From Saprospiraceae bacterium (lineage in GTDB: Bacteria; Bacteroidota; Bacteroidia; Chitinophagales; Saprospiraceae): DNA of 64,000 nucleotides. Each line of letters begins with the position of its first letter. The stretch's first letter is position 1. Location: the NCBI GenBank assembly GCA_021739645.1, contig JAIPBL010000027.1, forward strand, positions 1-64,000. Reading direction: 5' to 3'. The position numbers were made by a program, and so were the translations under genes. Below the pieces are notes generated by a model. That model was not told the DNA's origin and did no database searches. It saw nothing but the letters and a program-made list of their open reading frames with translations. This document shows, piece by piece, positions 53,645 through 63,013 of the stretch.

Positions 53645-55330
53645 ATGAAACCATTTCTATGCTTTTCCTTTCTCAGTTTTTGCTTCGCAAACATAGCCGC
53701 TGCACAAGCGTGTACAGTTAGTACTGATACGGCGCATTTGGATGTAAACAATGCCCGAGTAATATTACAAGCCAGTGGCGATTTTTTTTGGGACAGGAAC
53801 GACGCCGGCTTTTTTGTTCCTAAAGGTGATCCAAGCCAACCGCAAACTGCAACCATTTTTGCAGGCGGGTTGTGGCTTGGCGGCTTTGACCCTGGCGGAA
53901 ATCTAAAAGTTGCTGCACAAACTTATGGCGCAAACGGTGGCAGTTCTGATTATTGGCCTGGTCCATTAAACAATCAAGGAACTACCAACGCCAATATTTG
54001 CAGTGATTTCAATAAACTTTGGAAGGTAATCCGCAGTGAAACCAATGCTCATATTGTTGACTTCGCAAGCGACGGTGTCATAGATGGCCCTGTTCCTCAA
54101 AGTATCCTCAAATGGCCGGGCAGGGACAATCCGCAGTCTCTTGCTGCAAATGGGTTTGCACTTCCTAGCGGTCAGGAACTTGCTCCATTTGTTGACAGAA
54201 ATAGCAATGGAAAATATGAGCCACTGAAAGGTGACTATCCAAATGTCAATGGCGACCAAGCCATTTGGTGGGTATTCAATGACGAAGGAGGTGGTGCTAT
54301 ACATGGGGTAACCCATGGGCTACCTATTCAAATAGAGATTCACGCCTTGGCCTATGGTTTTGAGGGCCAAGGAGGTGAGGATTTGGCAAACACTACCTTT
54401 TACGATTTCAATATTTTCAATAGAGCGTTGGAGGATTTAGATAGTGTTTACGTCGGCCTCTGGCTAGATACTGATATAGGCTGTTCATCTGATAATTATG
54501 TTGGGTGCATTTCTTCTGAAAAAATGGCATTCGCTTACAACGGGGACAATATTGACGGAGACCAGAATTGTAATTGTTCTAATTTTGGAGTCGCTTCATT
54601 TTGTCAAGATATTCCAGCAACTGCAATTAAAGTGCTGCAAGGGCCTACTGGCACCGCTGGAAATGGCGTAGGGTTTAGCAGTTTTACATTTGCTGTTAAT
54701 CAAATAGGAGGGGCTGTACCGTGGTTGAGTCTTAGCCCCTATTTTTCAATGACAGGAGTTTGGCCTGATGGGTATCCCATCACTTATGGGGGTAGTGGTT
54801 ACGACACTTTAAGCACGAATTATCACCCTTTTTTAATGGATGGTAATCCCGGCAATTCTGATGACTGGACTTTTTGCTCGGAGAACTACGCTTCAGGTGA
54901 TTTCCGAATGTTGATTGGCTCAGGTCCATTCAACCTCGCTCCTGGTGAGAATACCAGTATTACTTATGCCATTTTGAACAAATTTGGTCTCCAGTACCCA
55001 TGCCCCGAACTTTCACCGCTTATAGAAATGGGAGATGCTATACAAACGTATTTTGACGACCTAACTCCAACGCAAACACCGATTTCCGCTTCTAGTTCTG
55101 TCCATTTCTACCCCAACCCCCTCATTTCCGAAGGAAAACTGACCACCAGCGGCGCAGTACTGGAAGCCGTGCGCCTGTTCAGCTTAGATGGGCGAATAAT
55201 CGGGGAATACAAAAACTTGAATTCCAATGAATTGACCATTCTGCGGGGCGGCCTGCCAGCGGGATTTTACCTTTACTCAGCACTATTAAACAACGGCCAA
55301 TTTGCAACTGGCAAAATTGTTGCCCAATAA
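53645..55330 (+). CDS. Secreted protein with type IX C-terminal sorting domain
   Basis: 561 aa from the ATG at 53645, chosen because it begins a signal peptide (MKPFLCFSFLSFCFANIAAAQ). The mature part (FWDRNDAGFFVPKG, ATIFAGGLWLGGFDPGGNLKVAAQTYG, FYDFNIFNRALEDLDSVYVG) recurs in large Bacteroidota surface proteins but has no assigned activity. The last ~75 residues (SSVHFYPNPLISEGKLT to PAGFYLYSALLNNGQFATGK) are a type A sorting domain. It is a predicted cargo of the PorU/PorV machinery. It has its own terminator. Confidence 0.8.
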   Translation: MKPFLCFSFLSFCFANIAAAQACTVSTDTAHLDVNNARVILQASGDFFWDRNDAGFFVPKGDPSQPQTATIFAGGLWLGGFDPGGNLKVAAQTYGANGGSSDYWPGPLNNQGTTNANICSDFNKLWKVIRSETNAHIVDFASDGVIDGPVPQSILKWPGRDNPQSLAANGFALPSGQELAPFVDRNSNGKYEPLKGDYPNVNGDQAIWWVFNDEGGGAIHGVTHGLPIQIEIHALAYGFEGQGGEDLANTTFYDFNIFNRALEDLDSVYVGLWLDTDIGCSSDNYVGCISSEKMAFAYNGDNIDGDQNCNCSNFGVASFCQDIPATAIKVLQGPTGTAGNGVGFSSFTFAVNQIGGAVPWLSLSPYFSMTGVWPDGYPITYGGSGYDTLSTNYHPFLMDGNPGNSDDWTFCSENYASGDFRMLIGSGPFNLAPGENTSITYAILNKFGLQYPCPELSPLIEMGDAIQTYFDDLTPTQTPISASSSVHFYPNPLISEGKLTTSGAVLEAVRLFSLDGRIIGEYKNLNSNELTILRGGLPAGFYLYSALLNNGQFATGKIVAQ

Positions 55331-55352
55331 AATCAGGTGACAAAAATTAGTG

Positions 55353-55387
55353 AAAAGCCTGCGCTGACTTGGCGCAGGCTTTTTTTG
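55353..55387 (+). terminator. Terminator after the sorting-domain protein gene
   Basis: AAAAGCCTGCGC pairs with GCGCAGGCTTTT around TGACTTG, followed by T7. It starts 23 bases after the stop codon. Confidence 0.9.
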
Positions 55388-55418
55388 TTGCCAATGCTGT
55401 CGTGGCCGATTAGCTTTG
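55384..55418 (+). promoter_or_regulatory. Promoter pointing to nadE
   Basis: TTTG (55384-55387), 23 bases, then TAGCTTTG (55411-55418). Both boxes fit the Bacteroidota consensus, at the long end of accepted spacing. The -33 box is embedded in the terminator's T-run. The transcript would start near 55425, about 230 nt before the nadE ATG. Confidence 0.45.
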
Positions 55419-55446
55419 CGCCCAATTTTACCCTAAAAAAACAGCG

Positions 55447-55569
55447 ATGCAAAAATGGGCAAAACGGCTGTTCCTGACTTTGCTTCGCAATTTCATTTGG
55501 AATGGCCTGTTTTCAAAAAACATCATTCCAAAACACAAAAAGCAATGCCCGGCTAAAAGCTGCACCTAA
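55447..55569 (+). CDS. Possible small leader ORF upstream of nadE
   Basis: 40 codons from ATG to TAA, starting MQKWAKRLFLTLLRNF and ending AKSCT; basic and hydrophobic. It lies in the predicted nadE leader, right after the promoter. Nothing beyond position and an intact frame supports expression. It could be a leader peptide or chance. Confidence 0.2.
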   Translation: MQKWAKRLFLTLLRNFIWNGLFSKNIIPKHKKQCPAKSCT

Positions 55570-55653
55570 ACATGCGCCAGTACAATGGCGTTGAAGTTCC
55601 GCCCCCAATCCTTATTTGTCATCCCCGAAGGGGAACTAAATCATTCTTCATTC

Positions 55654-57291
55654 ATGAAAATAGCCCTCGCCCAACTCAATTTTTTCGTCGGCGACTTCGA
55701 CGGCAACGTTTCGAAGATGCTCCTCGCCGTGGACGATGCAAAACGGCAGGGCGCCGACCTCGTCGTGTTCCCCGAACTGGCCACCTGCGGTTACCCGCCC
55801 CGTGATTTTCTGGAGTTCGACGATTTCATCCGCCGCTCCGAACGGGCCGTGCTGAAGATGGCCGAAGCGGCACAGGGCATTGCCATCGTGGTGGGTTCGG
55901 TGAGCAGGAACCCCGTGGTGGAGGGCAAAGACCTGTTCAATTCCGCCTATTTTCTGGAAGAAGGAAATATCAAACACGTGCAGCACAAAGCATTGCTGCC
56001 CACCTACGATGTGTTCGATGAGTACCGTCATTTTGAACCAGCAAAGGAGTTCAAGGTGGTGGAATTTCAGGGTAAAAAAATTGCTCTCAGCATTTGCGAA
56101 GACCTGTGGAACCTCGGCAACGAAAACCCGCTCTACACGGTCGTGCCGCTCGACGAAATGATGCCGCAAAAGCCTGACCTCATCGTGAACCTGAGCGCCT
56201 CGCCGTTCAATTATGAACACGCCAAAAGCCGCATCCACGTACTGCGTGCCAATGTACAGCGCTACGGACTGCCCATGATTTACGTCAACCAAATCGGCTC
56301 GCAGACTGACATCATTTTTGATGGCGGCTCCATCGTCATATCGCCTGACGGCAATATTTTCGAAGAAATGCCCTATTGGGAGGAGTGCGTGAAAACCTTT
56401 GATTTACAGGAAGTTATGAAGGGCGGGCGCAACATGGAGCAGCCAAAAGATAAGATTGCACTGATACATGACGCACTGGTTTTGGGCATCCGTGATTACT
56501 TCGGCAAGCTCGGTTTTAAGCAAGCCATCCTTGGCTTAAGCGGCGGCATCGACTCGGCGGTGGTGGCCGTGCTGGCCGCTCGTGCACTCGGGGAGGACAA
56601 CGTTCGGGCGCTGCTCATGCCCTCGCAGTTCAGCTCCGACCACTCGGTGAACGATGCCCGCAAACTCGCCGTCAACCTTGGCGCCCAATACGACATCGTT
56701 CCCATCGAGCCGATTTTTACGAAGTACGAAGAGACGCTGAAACCGCATTTTCTTGGCTACCCCAACAACGTGACGGAGGAAAATATCCAAGCTCGCATCC
56801 GGGGCATGTTGCTCATGGCCATGTCCAACAAATTCGGCAACGTGCTGCTCAACACGACAAACAAGAGCGAGATGGCCGTTGGATACGGCACCCTCTACGG
56901 CGACCTCTGCGGCGGCCTCAGCGTACTGGCAGATGTTTACAAAACCGAGGTGTACCAACTGGCTCATTTCATCAATAAAGACGGCATTGTCATTCCGGAA
57001 AACACCATCACGAAACCGCCAAGCGCAGAGCTTCGGCCCGACCAGAAAGACAGCGACAGCCTGCCGGAATACGACATACTAGATGCCATTCTCTACCAGT
57101 ATATCGAACAGCGGCAAGGCCCGCATGAAATCATTGCATTGGGTTTCGACGAGGCCACCGTGCGCCGTGCACTGCGACTGGTGAACATGAGTGAGTTCAA
57201 GCGCCATCAGGCTGCGCCCGTGCTGCGGGTGTCGCCAAAGGCGTTTGGGGTGGGCCGAAGGCTGCCTATTGTGGGGAAGTATTTGTCGTGA
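55654..57291 (+). CDS. nadE: Glutamine-dependent NAD+ synthetase
   Basis: 545 aa from the ATG at 55654 (MKIALAQLNFFVGDFDGN), the conserved start of the family; the frame is open further upstream to 55585. It makes NAD+ from deamido-NAD+ with glutamine as nitrogen donor. The N-terminal nitrilase-type glutaminase shows the Glu (FPELATCGYPPRDF), Lys (VQHKALLPTYDVFDE) and Cys (ALSICEDLWN) triad. The C-terminal synthetase has the P-loop GLSGGIDSAVV and NTTNKSEMAVGYGTLYGD. Length is normal for the bacterial two-domain form. Confidence 0.95.
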   Translation: MKIALAQLNFFVGDFDGNVSKMLLAVDDAKRQGADLVVFPELATCGYPPRDFLEFDDFIRRSERAVLKMAEAAQGIAIVVGSVSRNPVVEGKDLFNSAYFLEEGNIKHVQHKALLPTYDVFDEYRHFEPAKEFKVVEFQGKKIALSICEDLWNLGNENPLYTVVPLDEMMPQKPDLIVNLSASPFNYEHAKSRIHVLRANVQRYGLPMIYVNQIGSQTDIIFDGGSIVISPDGNIFEEMPYWEECVKTFDLQEVMKGGRNMEQPKDKIALIHDALVLGIRDYFGKLGFKQAILGLSGGIDSAVVAVLAARALGEDNVRALLMPSQFSSDHSVNDARKLAVNLGAQYDIVPIEPIFTKYEETLKPHFLGYPNNVTEENIQARIRGMLLMAMSNKFGNVLLNTTNKSEMAVGYGTLYGDLCGGLSVLADVYKTEVYQLAHFINKDGIVIPENTITKPPSAELRPDQKDSDSLPEYDILDAILYQYIEQRQGPHEIIALGFDEATVRRALRLVNMSEFKRHQAAPVLRVSPKAFGVGRRLPIVGKYLS

Positions 57292-57423
57292 ATTGATAAA
57301 TAACCCTAACCAAATTTCGCTTTGCTTGTTATCTCAAATAAAATTACCAAAATTTGAAGTCTTCTATTGTTGAGGTTGTTTTGGAACAATCCAACAATTC
57401 ACCAATCAAACAACCCAGCTTTC

Positions 57424-58263
57424 ATGAAAAATTTTTCCCTTTTCTGCTTCGCAATGCTCGCAATCTTTGCTTTTACCAGTTGCACAAACGACACGGTGGC
57501 CGAGAAATCCGGCGAGGCCATGTCCATATTTGCCAGCGACACCAGCTTTTCGAAGCTGCATGAAACGCCCCAAGTGATTGATTATCAAGGCAAAGGCACG
57601 ATGCTCGACCTGCGTACCACGGATGGCGGCATGACCAAAGTTTACGTCAACAAGACGGCTGAACCGACACAAAAGTTCCTCTTCGTCATTCATGAGTGGT
57701 GGGGCCTGAACGACCATATCAAACAGGAAGCCGACCGCCTTTTCGATGACCTCGGCAACGTGACCGTCGTGGCACTCGACCTCTACGACGGCAAAGTGAC
57801 CGCTGACCCTGACGAGGCTGGCAAAATCATGGGTAGTGTTAAACCAGAACGAAGTGAGGCTATCATCAAAGGTGCCTTGGCATACGCAGGCAAGGACGGC
57901 CAAGTAGCCACTATCGGCTGGTGCTTCGGCGGCGGCTGGTCGTTGCGGACTAGCATTCTCGCTGCCGAGCGGGGCGTTGGCTGTGTGATGTACTACGGTA
58001 TGCCCGTTGAAAAAGCCACCGAACTAGCTCCGATACAAGTGGACGTGCTCGGCATTTTTGCGAAGCAGGATAAATGGATAAATGAAGACGTGGTCACCAA
58101 ATTCGAGACACTGGCCAAAGCGACCGGCAAAAAGGTTGAGAACCATTGGTTCAATGCCGACCATGCCTTTGCTAACCCGTCCAGCCCTCGCTACAACGAA
58201 GCTGCTGCGCAAGAGGCGAATGCTTTGGCACTTGCTTTCCTTCGGAAGAAACTTGGGGATTAG
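57424..58263 (+). CDS. Dienelactone hydrolase-family lipoprotein
   Basis: 279 aa from the ATG at 57424, which begins a lipoprotein signal peptide (lipobox AFTSC, Cys20). The hydrolase fold has HEWWGLNDHIK (Glu91), the nucleophile Cys167 in GWCFGGGWS, and the His in NADHAFANPSSPRYNE. The Asp is probably in the IFAKQDKWI segment. Family members cleave dienelactone or related esters/lactones. Membrane anchoring outside the cytoplasm suggests that a compound or polymer fragment in the periplasm is the substrate. It is convergent with the TIM-barrel gene. Confidence 0.85.
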   Translation: MKNFSLFCFAMLAIFAFTSCTNDTVAEKSGEAMSIFASDTSFSKLHETPQVIDYQGKGTMLDLRTTDGGMTKVYVNKTAEPTQKFLFVIHEWWGLNDHIKQEADRLFDDLGNVTVVALDLYDGKVTADPDEAGKIMGSVKPERSEAIIKGALAYAGKDGQVATIGWCFGGGWSLRTSILAAERGVGCVMYYGMPVEKATELAPIQVDVLGIFAKQDKWINEDVVTKFETLAKATGKKVENHWFNADHAFANPSSPRYNEAAAQEANALALAFLRKKLGD

Positions 58264-58270
58264 GAAGTGA

Positions 58271-58332
58271 GAATTGAAAATGGAGAAATCGAAGATTCAC
58301 GTGAATCTTCGATTTCCTCCATTTTCAATTTC
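58271..58332. terminator. Bidirectional terminator, 28-bp near-perfect palindrome
   Basis: The left arm 58271-58300 and the right arm 58301-58332 are inverted copies meeting at ATTCAC|GTGAAT, with one small bulge. It fills the whole gap between two convergent genes. Confidence 0.8.
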
Positions 58333-59248
58333 AAAAAGCATCCACTTCCTCATAAGCCCGAATCACCGCCATTTCTCCTTCCTTCCCACTGCCCGAATTG
58401 CCGTGTTCCATGCCGAGTATGCCTGTGAAGCCTTTCTCGTGGATATGCTTGAACAGGTTTTTGTAGTTCACCTCGCCAGTCGTCGGCTCTTTTCGACCAG
58501 GCTCATCCCCAATCTGAAAATACCCGATTTCATCCCAACACAAGTCCATGTTGACAGTCATGTGGCCCTCGTTGCGCTGCATGTGCCACATATCGAAGAG
58601 TATTTTGCAAGAAGGCGAGTTGACGGCCTTGCAGAGCAGATAGGTCTGGTCAGAATAGCGCATGAAAAGGTCGGGTGTATCGCTGAGTGGTTCAAGCACC
58701 ATCACCAGACCGTGCGGCTCGAAGATGGCTGCGGCCTGGCGCAGTGACTCGATGACATGACTAGTTTGGATGCCCATCGGCAGTTGGCGGGCGTAGTTGC
58801 CGGGTACGACGGTCATCCATTTGGCGTTCACCCGCTTGGCTGTTTCGACAGCACCGTGGCAGGCTTTGATAAACTTGTCCCGCCATTCTTTGTCGCCGCT
58901 GGTAAGCGAGGTGGAGAGCGGCCAATTGTCGAAGGCAACGACGAAAACGCCCATGGTCATGCCCAACTTGGCCATCGTTTCTCCGATTTTCGATTGCATT
59001 TCCGGGGTGCGGCCCATCATGCCGTTGTCTTCCATGGCGATAAAGCCTTGGTCAGCCATGAACTTGAGCTGGTCAATCAAGTCTTTGCCAGCCGAGTTTT
59101 CAAACATGCCAAAATGCGGGGCGTATTTCAGCTTGAATTTGCGAGCATAGAGCGTGGCTGGCTCGTTGGCTGCTGCCGTTATCGTAGTTCCTGCGGCAAC
59201 TGCCGCTGTGGAGAGTAGGCTGTTTTTTAAGAAGTTGCGACGTTGCAT
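58331..59248 (-). CDS. TIM-barrel sugar isomerase, Tat-exported (hydroxypyruvate isomerase-like)
   Basis: 305 aa. The N-terminus has a twin-arginine signal (MQRRNFLKNSLLSTAAVAAG, Arg3-Arg4). The rest is a xylose isomerase-like AP-endonuclease-2 TIM barrel: KYAPHFGMFENSAGKD, GFIAMEDNGMMGR, LVMVLEPLSDTPDLF, CKILFDMWHMQRNEG and ILGMEHGNSGSGKEGE. The metal-ligand pattern (Glu, Asp, His, Glu) and EPL/DMWHMQ resemble hydroxypyruvate isomerase. Tat export implies folding with its metal in the cytoplasm before it moves to the periplasm. Exact substrate unknown. Confidence 0.85.
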   Translation of the reverse strand: MQRRNFLKNSLLSTAAVAAGTTITAAANEPATLYARKFKLKYAPHFGMFENSAGKDLIDQLKFMADQGFIAMEDNGMMGRTPEMQSKIGETMAKLGMTMGVFVVAFDNWPLSTSLTSGDKEWRDKFIKACHGAVETAKRVNAKWMTVVPGNYARQLPMGIQTSHVIESLRQAAAIFEPHGLVMVLEPLSDTPDLFMRYSDQTYLLCKAVNSPSCKILFDMWHMQRNEGHMTVNMDLCWDEIGYFQIGDEPGRKEPTTGEVNYKNLFKHIHEKGFTGILGMEHGNSGSGKEGEMAVIRAYEEVDAF

Positions 59249-59428
59249 GTGCTATTTAGTTTTGTTTTAGTGTAAAATCCGGATTTCAGTGGCAAGTCGG
59301 TTTGTGGGGAAACATTGAAGCGTCCTCGCCGTTTCGCAAACCGAGAACTTATCCAGCGAAAGGTAGGTAAACTTTCAAAAAACTTCGGCAGTGCGTGTCT
59401 AATGGGCTTTTTTTACCGAAACCCGCTA

Positions 59429-59436
59429 TATATTTG
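59429..59436 (+). promoter_or_regulatory. -7 promoter box upstream of tRNA-Ser
   Basis: TATATTTG, a perfect TAnnTTTG, with only a T-run (no TTTG) at the -33 position. If it drives the tRNA, the long inverted repeat lies in the tRNA leader. Confidence 0.4.
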
Positions 59437-59441
59437 CCAAC

Positions 59442-59617
59442 CAAGTTTGCAGTTCGTCAGTTGGCAGTGGGCAGTCACAGACTGCTAAGGTGTTCAAGGA
59501 TGCAAACAAGTGAAATTTGAAAGTGTATGTTCGGTAGTTCTTCTTTGGATTAATGGGAAGAAATGTTGGATTAGCAGTCACTGACTGCCCACTGCCAACT
59601 GACGAACTGCCGACTTG
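59442..59617. repeat. Long inverted repeat (47-nt arms, 82-nt loop) before tRNA-Ser
   Basis: Arms 59442-59488 and 59571-59617 are complementary at 43 of 47 positions, including 29 in a row. The arms consist of 7-bp words (GCAGTTC, GTCAGTT, GGCAGTG, GGCAGTC / GACTGCC, CACTGCC, AACTGAC). The repeat ends 3 bases before the tRNA. No flanking target duplication is evident. It could be a MITE-like insertion, a processing hairpin or a member of the heptad palindrome family. Confidence 0.75.
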
Positions 59618-59620
59618 AAA

Positions 59621-60255
<635 letters not shown>

Positions 60256-61041
60256 GTGCTGCGGCTATTACTACGTTTTAACAATCGTTTCTTTCATCCT
60301 GAAAAGGACTTTGCCAACAAAATAAGACCGTTGGTTGGCTTTACACCAGCTAACTTAAGTATTTTCAAGTTGGCCTTCTCGCACAAGTCAAATCCTTCGG
60401 ACAAGGCTTATGCCATGCAAAACAACGAACGCTTGGAGTTCCTGGGCGATGCGATACTTGGCACTATCGTAGCGGAATACCTGTTCATCAAGTACCCCCA
60501 TGCGAATGAGGGCTTTCTGACGAAAATGCGCTCGAAAATCGTGAAGCGGAACACGCTGAACAAAATTGGCGACAAAATGGGCCTTGACATGCTCTTGTCC
60601 GACTACAGCCAGACCCGTCTCAGCCGCTCCATGCTTGGGAATGCCGTTGAGGCACTCGTCGGGGCGGTTTACCTGGAGAAAGGCTACGGAGCGACCAAGT
60701 GGTTTGTCATCCAAAAAATATTGCGCAATTACGTGGATGTGCACGAGCTGGAAAGCTACGATGACAACTACAAGAGCCAGCTCCTTGAATGGTGCCAAAA
60801 GAATGGGCAGACCGTCAGCTACAAACTGGTAGCCCGTTATAAGTTCGAGAAACGTGACCGCTTCAAAGTGGCGGTGATGGTGGATAATCAAAAAGTCGCT
60901 ACCGCCGATGACTTCAACAAGAAAAGCGCCGAGCAAACAGCCTCAGAAAAGGCAATGATGGTGCTTGGTATCATCGCCAATACAGGCGGAAATGGTGTTG
61001 TGGAAGAAGATGAGGACGAGGATAACGAAAACAACGATTGA
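60256..61041 (+). CDS. rnc: Ribonuclease III
   Basis: 261 aa, starting at GTG (60256); a stop codon lies directly upstream in frame and there is no earlier ATG. It is a double-strand-specific endonuclease for rRNA and mRNA processing. The catalytic signature is NERLEFLGDAILG (about residues 57-69), with the second catalytic Glu in NAVEALVGAVYLEKG. A double-stranded-RNA-binding domain follows (about 165-240: SQLLEWCQKNGQTVSYKLV, KKSAEQTASEKAMMVLG). It ends with an unusual very acidic tail (VVEEDEDEDNENND). It is not next to fabF/acpP, its frequent neighbours. Confidence 0.94.
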   Translation: MLRLLLRFNNRFFHPEKDFANKIRPLVGFTPANLSIFKLAFSHKSNPSDKAYAMQNNERLEFLGDAILGTIVAEYLFIKYPHANEGFLTKMRSKIVKRNTLNKIGDKMGLDMLLSDYSQTRLSRSMLGNAVEALVGAVYLEKGYGATKWFVIQKILRNYVDVHELESYDDNYKSQLLEWCQKNGQTVSYKLVARYKFEKRDRFKVAVMVDNQKVATADDFNKKSAEQTASEKAMMVLGIIANTGGNGVVEEDEDEDNENND

Positions 61042-61081
61042 TTTACGTTTAGCGGAAGGGTTGGAGGTTCTAGTTGAATCA

Positions 61082-61129
61082 AAAATGAAAAAGGGTACGG
61101 AGCTTTTGTGCTGTACCCTTTTTCATTTT
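61082..61129. terminator. Bidirectional terminator between rnc and the CBS gene
   Basis: AAAATGAAAAAGGGTAC pairs perfectly with GTACCCTTTTTCATTTT around a 14-base loop. It lies between convergent genes. Confidence 0.9.
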
Positions 61130-61153
61130 GACAATCTGCCGATACTGGTTCTA

Positions 61154-61813
61154 TTACACGTTTAGATAGCTCATCAATGCATCGTATCGCTCCTGAAGCG
61201 ACTCAAGATACTCCTCCTCATTGAAAGAGGCTTTGATGATATAACCGAACCGTTCAAATGCTGCAAGGATATTGTGGATGTCTTGACGATTGATTTTTAA
61301 GGTCACTTCAACGACAGAAGATTCTGGGCGAGAAGAAACAAAGGTGCTCAGGATGGTAGCGCCTTCCGCTTCCACAAGCCTGGCGATTTCGGCGAGGGAG
61401 TAGCTGCGCTGCTGGAATTCCAACACGACGATACTGCCCGAATCGCTGAATGCCGCTGTTTTTGCGAAGTAATTTAAGGCGTCTTCCAGAGAGACCACGC
61501 CGATATAGTCGCCCACCTCATCCACGACAGGTATGATGGTCAGTTGGTGTTCAGCCAAAAGCCGCATGACCTCATAGAGGTGGTCGGATTTCTTTACAAA
61601 AGCACGGAGCAGGGAAAGCTGGTAGGAGCCGATTGGCTCGTTGACGTTGTGAATCAGTATGTCATCTTCACTGATGACGCCAAGCAATTGGCTATCATTT
61701 ACGATAGGCAGGTGGCGCACATTAAAGTTCTCCATCGAGACAAGTGCCATTTTGCCGGTATCGGAAGTACGAAGGGGCAAAACTGCGGAAGAAATTAGGT
61801 TTTCAGCAACCAT
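61154..61813 (-). CDS. CBS-pair protein with C-terminal ACT-like region
   Basis: 219 aa, cytoplasmic. Two CBS motifs (about 1-60, FNVRHLPIVNDSQLLGVISEDDIL; about 75-130, HQLTIIPVVDEVGDYIGVVSLEDAL) form a Bateman module that usually binds adenosyl nucleotides. The last ~80 residues (SIVVLEFQQRSYSLAEIARLVEAEGATILS) look like an ACT-type ligand-binding fold. This order resembles AcuB-like proteins. No partner enzyme is adjacent, so it is probably a stand-alone sensor. Confidence 0.8.
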   Translation of the reverse strand: MVAENLISSAVLPLRTSDTGKMALVSMENFNVRHLPIVNDSQLLGVISEDDILIHNVNEPIGSYQLSLLRAFVKKSDHLYEVMRLLAEHQLTIIPVVDEVGDYIGVVSLEDALNYFAKTAAFSDSGSIVVLEFQQRSYSLAEIARLVEAEGATILSTFVSSRPESSVVEVTLKINRQDIHNILAAFERFGYIIKASFNEEEYLESLQERYDALMSYLNV

Positions 61814-61929
61814 TGTGTTTGTGTTTGTAGTCCATTATTGAACGTCTCATAGTTCTTTTAGTGGATGGTGTTCCTGTTAAAATTTCCTTGCCATTCTCTC
61901 TTTTGCAAATTCAAGGCCAAAGGTAGGAA

Positions 61930-62032
61930 GGTTTGGGGTTCAAGTTTTCAAGTTTTTGGTTTCAGGGAGTGCATGGGCATTTGTGCTGTGGTTTCCTTGA
62001 AACCTGAAACCCCAAACCTGAAACCTGAAACC
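61930..62032. repeat. Intergenic inverted repeat of AAACCTG-type 7-bp words
   Basis: The right arm (61995-62032) is a run of 7-bp words (AAACCTG, AAACCCC, AAACCTG, AAACCTG). The left arm (61930-61967) has the inverted type (GGTTTGG, GGTTCAA, GTTTTCAA, GTTTTTG, GTTTCAGG). Pairing is imperfect. The same words occur again at 62925-63012, on the other side of the next gene. Confidence 0.6.
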
Positions 62033-62036
62033 ATTT

Positions 62037-62822
62037 TCACCCGCCCATCAGTTTTCGCTGCTCTTCTTGAAATTCAAGTTCCGTGAGCAAACCGTGCTCT
62101 CGCAGCTCGGCTAGTTTTTTCAATCGGTCGAGCAAGTCAGGTTGAGCGGCGAGGAGGTCTTCCTTGCGCTGGGTGTCAACGGGATTTTGTGTGGTTTTTG
62201 GCACAAGGCGAAAACCGTTTTCCTCAAACTGCTCGAAATCATTCTGGATGCGCAAATAAGCCAGTGCGTGGTGTTCCTTAATCTTCTGAAAATCCTTAAA
62301 GCCAAATTGGATGGCTTGGTCGAGGTGCAAAAGTGCATTTTCTTTATCCTCCACTAAAGAATAGGCGCAAGCTAAGTTGAAATGGGTGGCGATGTCTTGC
62401 GGTGCAATTTCAAGGGATTTAATGAAATCAGCAATAGCTCCACTATAATCGAAGTCCTTAAATTTGTCAAGTCCGCTCTGCTTGAATGGGTTTGGACGAT
62501 TGGCCCGGGCTTTCGGGGCGGGCCGTGGCGGTGCTGGGGGGCTTACTTTCTGGCGCTCAAAATCCGTGGGTCGGCCACGCTGGAAATCGGGACGATGCTG
62601 TTGCCGACGTTGCCAGTTTTCTTTGTTATATTTTGCATCAAAAACATCATTGTCCATCGAGAAAAGCACGATGGCATCAATCAATCCGATTAGCCATACA
62701 AGCGGAAACCAAAAGAAAACGGCGTATAAAATACCCCGCCCTACTTGTCCTAGGTAAAATCGGTGGATGCCCACCCAGCCCAAAAAAAGGGCTAAAATTC
62801 CCGCTACATTTTTATCTCTCAT
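62037..62822 (-). CDS. TM2 / TPR / SHOCT-type membrane protein
   Basis: 261 aa from the ATG at 62822 (MRDKNVAGILALFLGWVGIHRFYLGQ), the typical start of a TM2 domain; the extension to 62864 is not conserved-looking. The TM2 domain has two helices with GWVGIHRFYLGQVGRGI and LVWLIGLIDAIVLFSMDNDVFD. A Pro/Arg-rich linker (PPAPPRPAPKARANRP) and a short TPR unit (about 125-190, YSGAIADFIKSLEIAPQDIATHFNLACAY) follow, then a SHOCT-like end (LKKLAELREHGLLTELEFQEEQRKLM). Cytoplasmic TPR on a membrane anchor suggests a scaffold or quality-control role; no function is assigned. Confidence 0.75.
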   Translation of the reverse strand: MRDKNVAGILALFLGWVGIHRFYLGQVGRGILYAVFFWFPLVWLIGLIDAIVLFSMDNDVFDAKYNKENWQRRQQHRPDFQRGRPTDFERQKVSPPAPPRPAPKARANRPNPFKQSGLDKFKDFDYSGAIADFIKSLEIAPQDIATHFNLACAYSLVEDKENALLHLDQAIQFGFKDFQKIKEHHALAYLRIQNDFEQFEENGFRLVPKTTQNPVDTQRKEDLLAAQPDLLDRLKKLAELREHGLLTELEFQEEQRKLMGG

Positions 62823-62924
62823 TGGGTCGCTTTCAATTTTAAAGGTGAACGCAAATATTAACACCAGGTTCAGCTTTTCGCTCCAACTATTGGATGCGAG
62901 GGCGGTATTTATGGATGAAGAAGT

Positions 62925-63012
62925 GGTTTCTGGTTTTTGGTTTCTTGTTTCATGGGGGTAACTATTTCAGGCTCGATACTCCCGTGGAACTTTAAACCCT
63001 AAACCTGAAACC
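62925..63012. repeat. Second AAACCTG-type inverted repeat
   Basis: Left words GGTTTCT, GGTTTTT, GGTTTCT (from 62925) face right words AACTTTA, AACCCTA, AACCTGA, AACC (to 63012). It directly follows the stop of the minus-strand phosphatase gene, so it may terminate it. Confidence 0.55.
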
Positions 63013-63013
63013 A

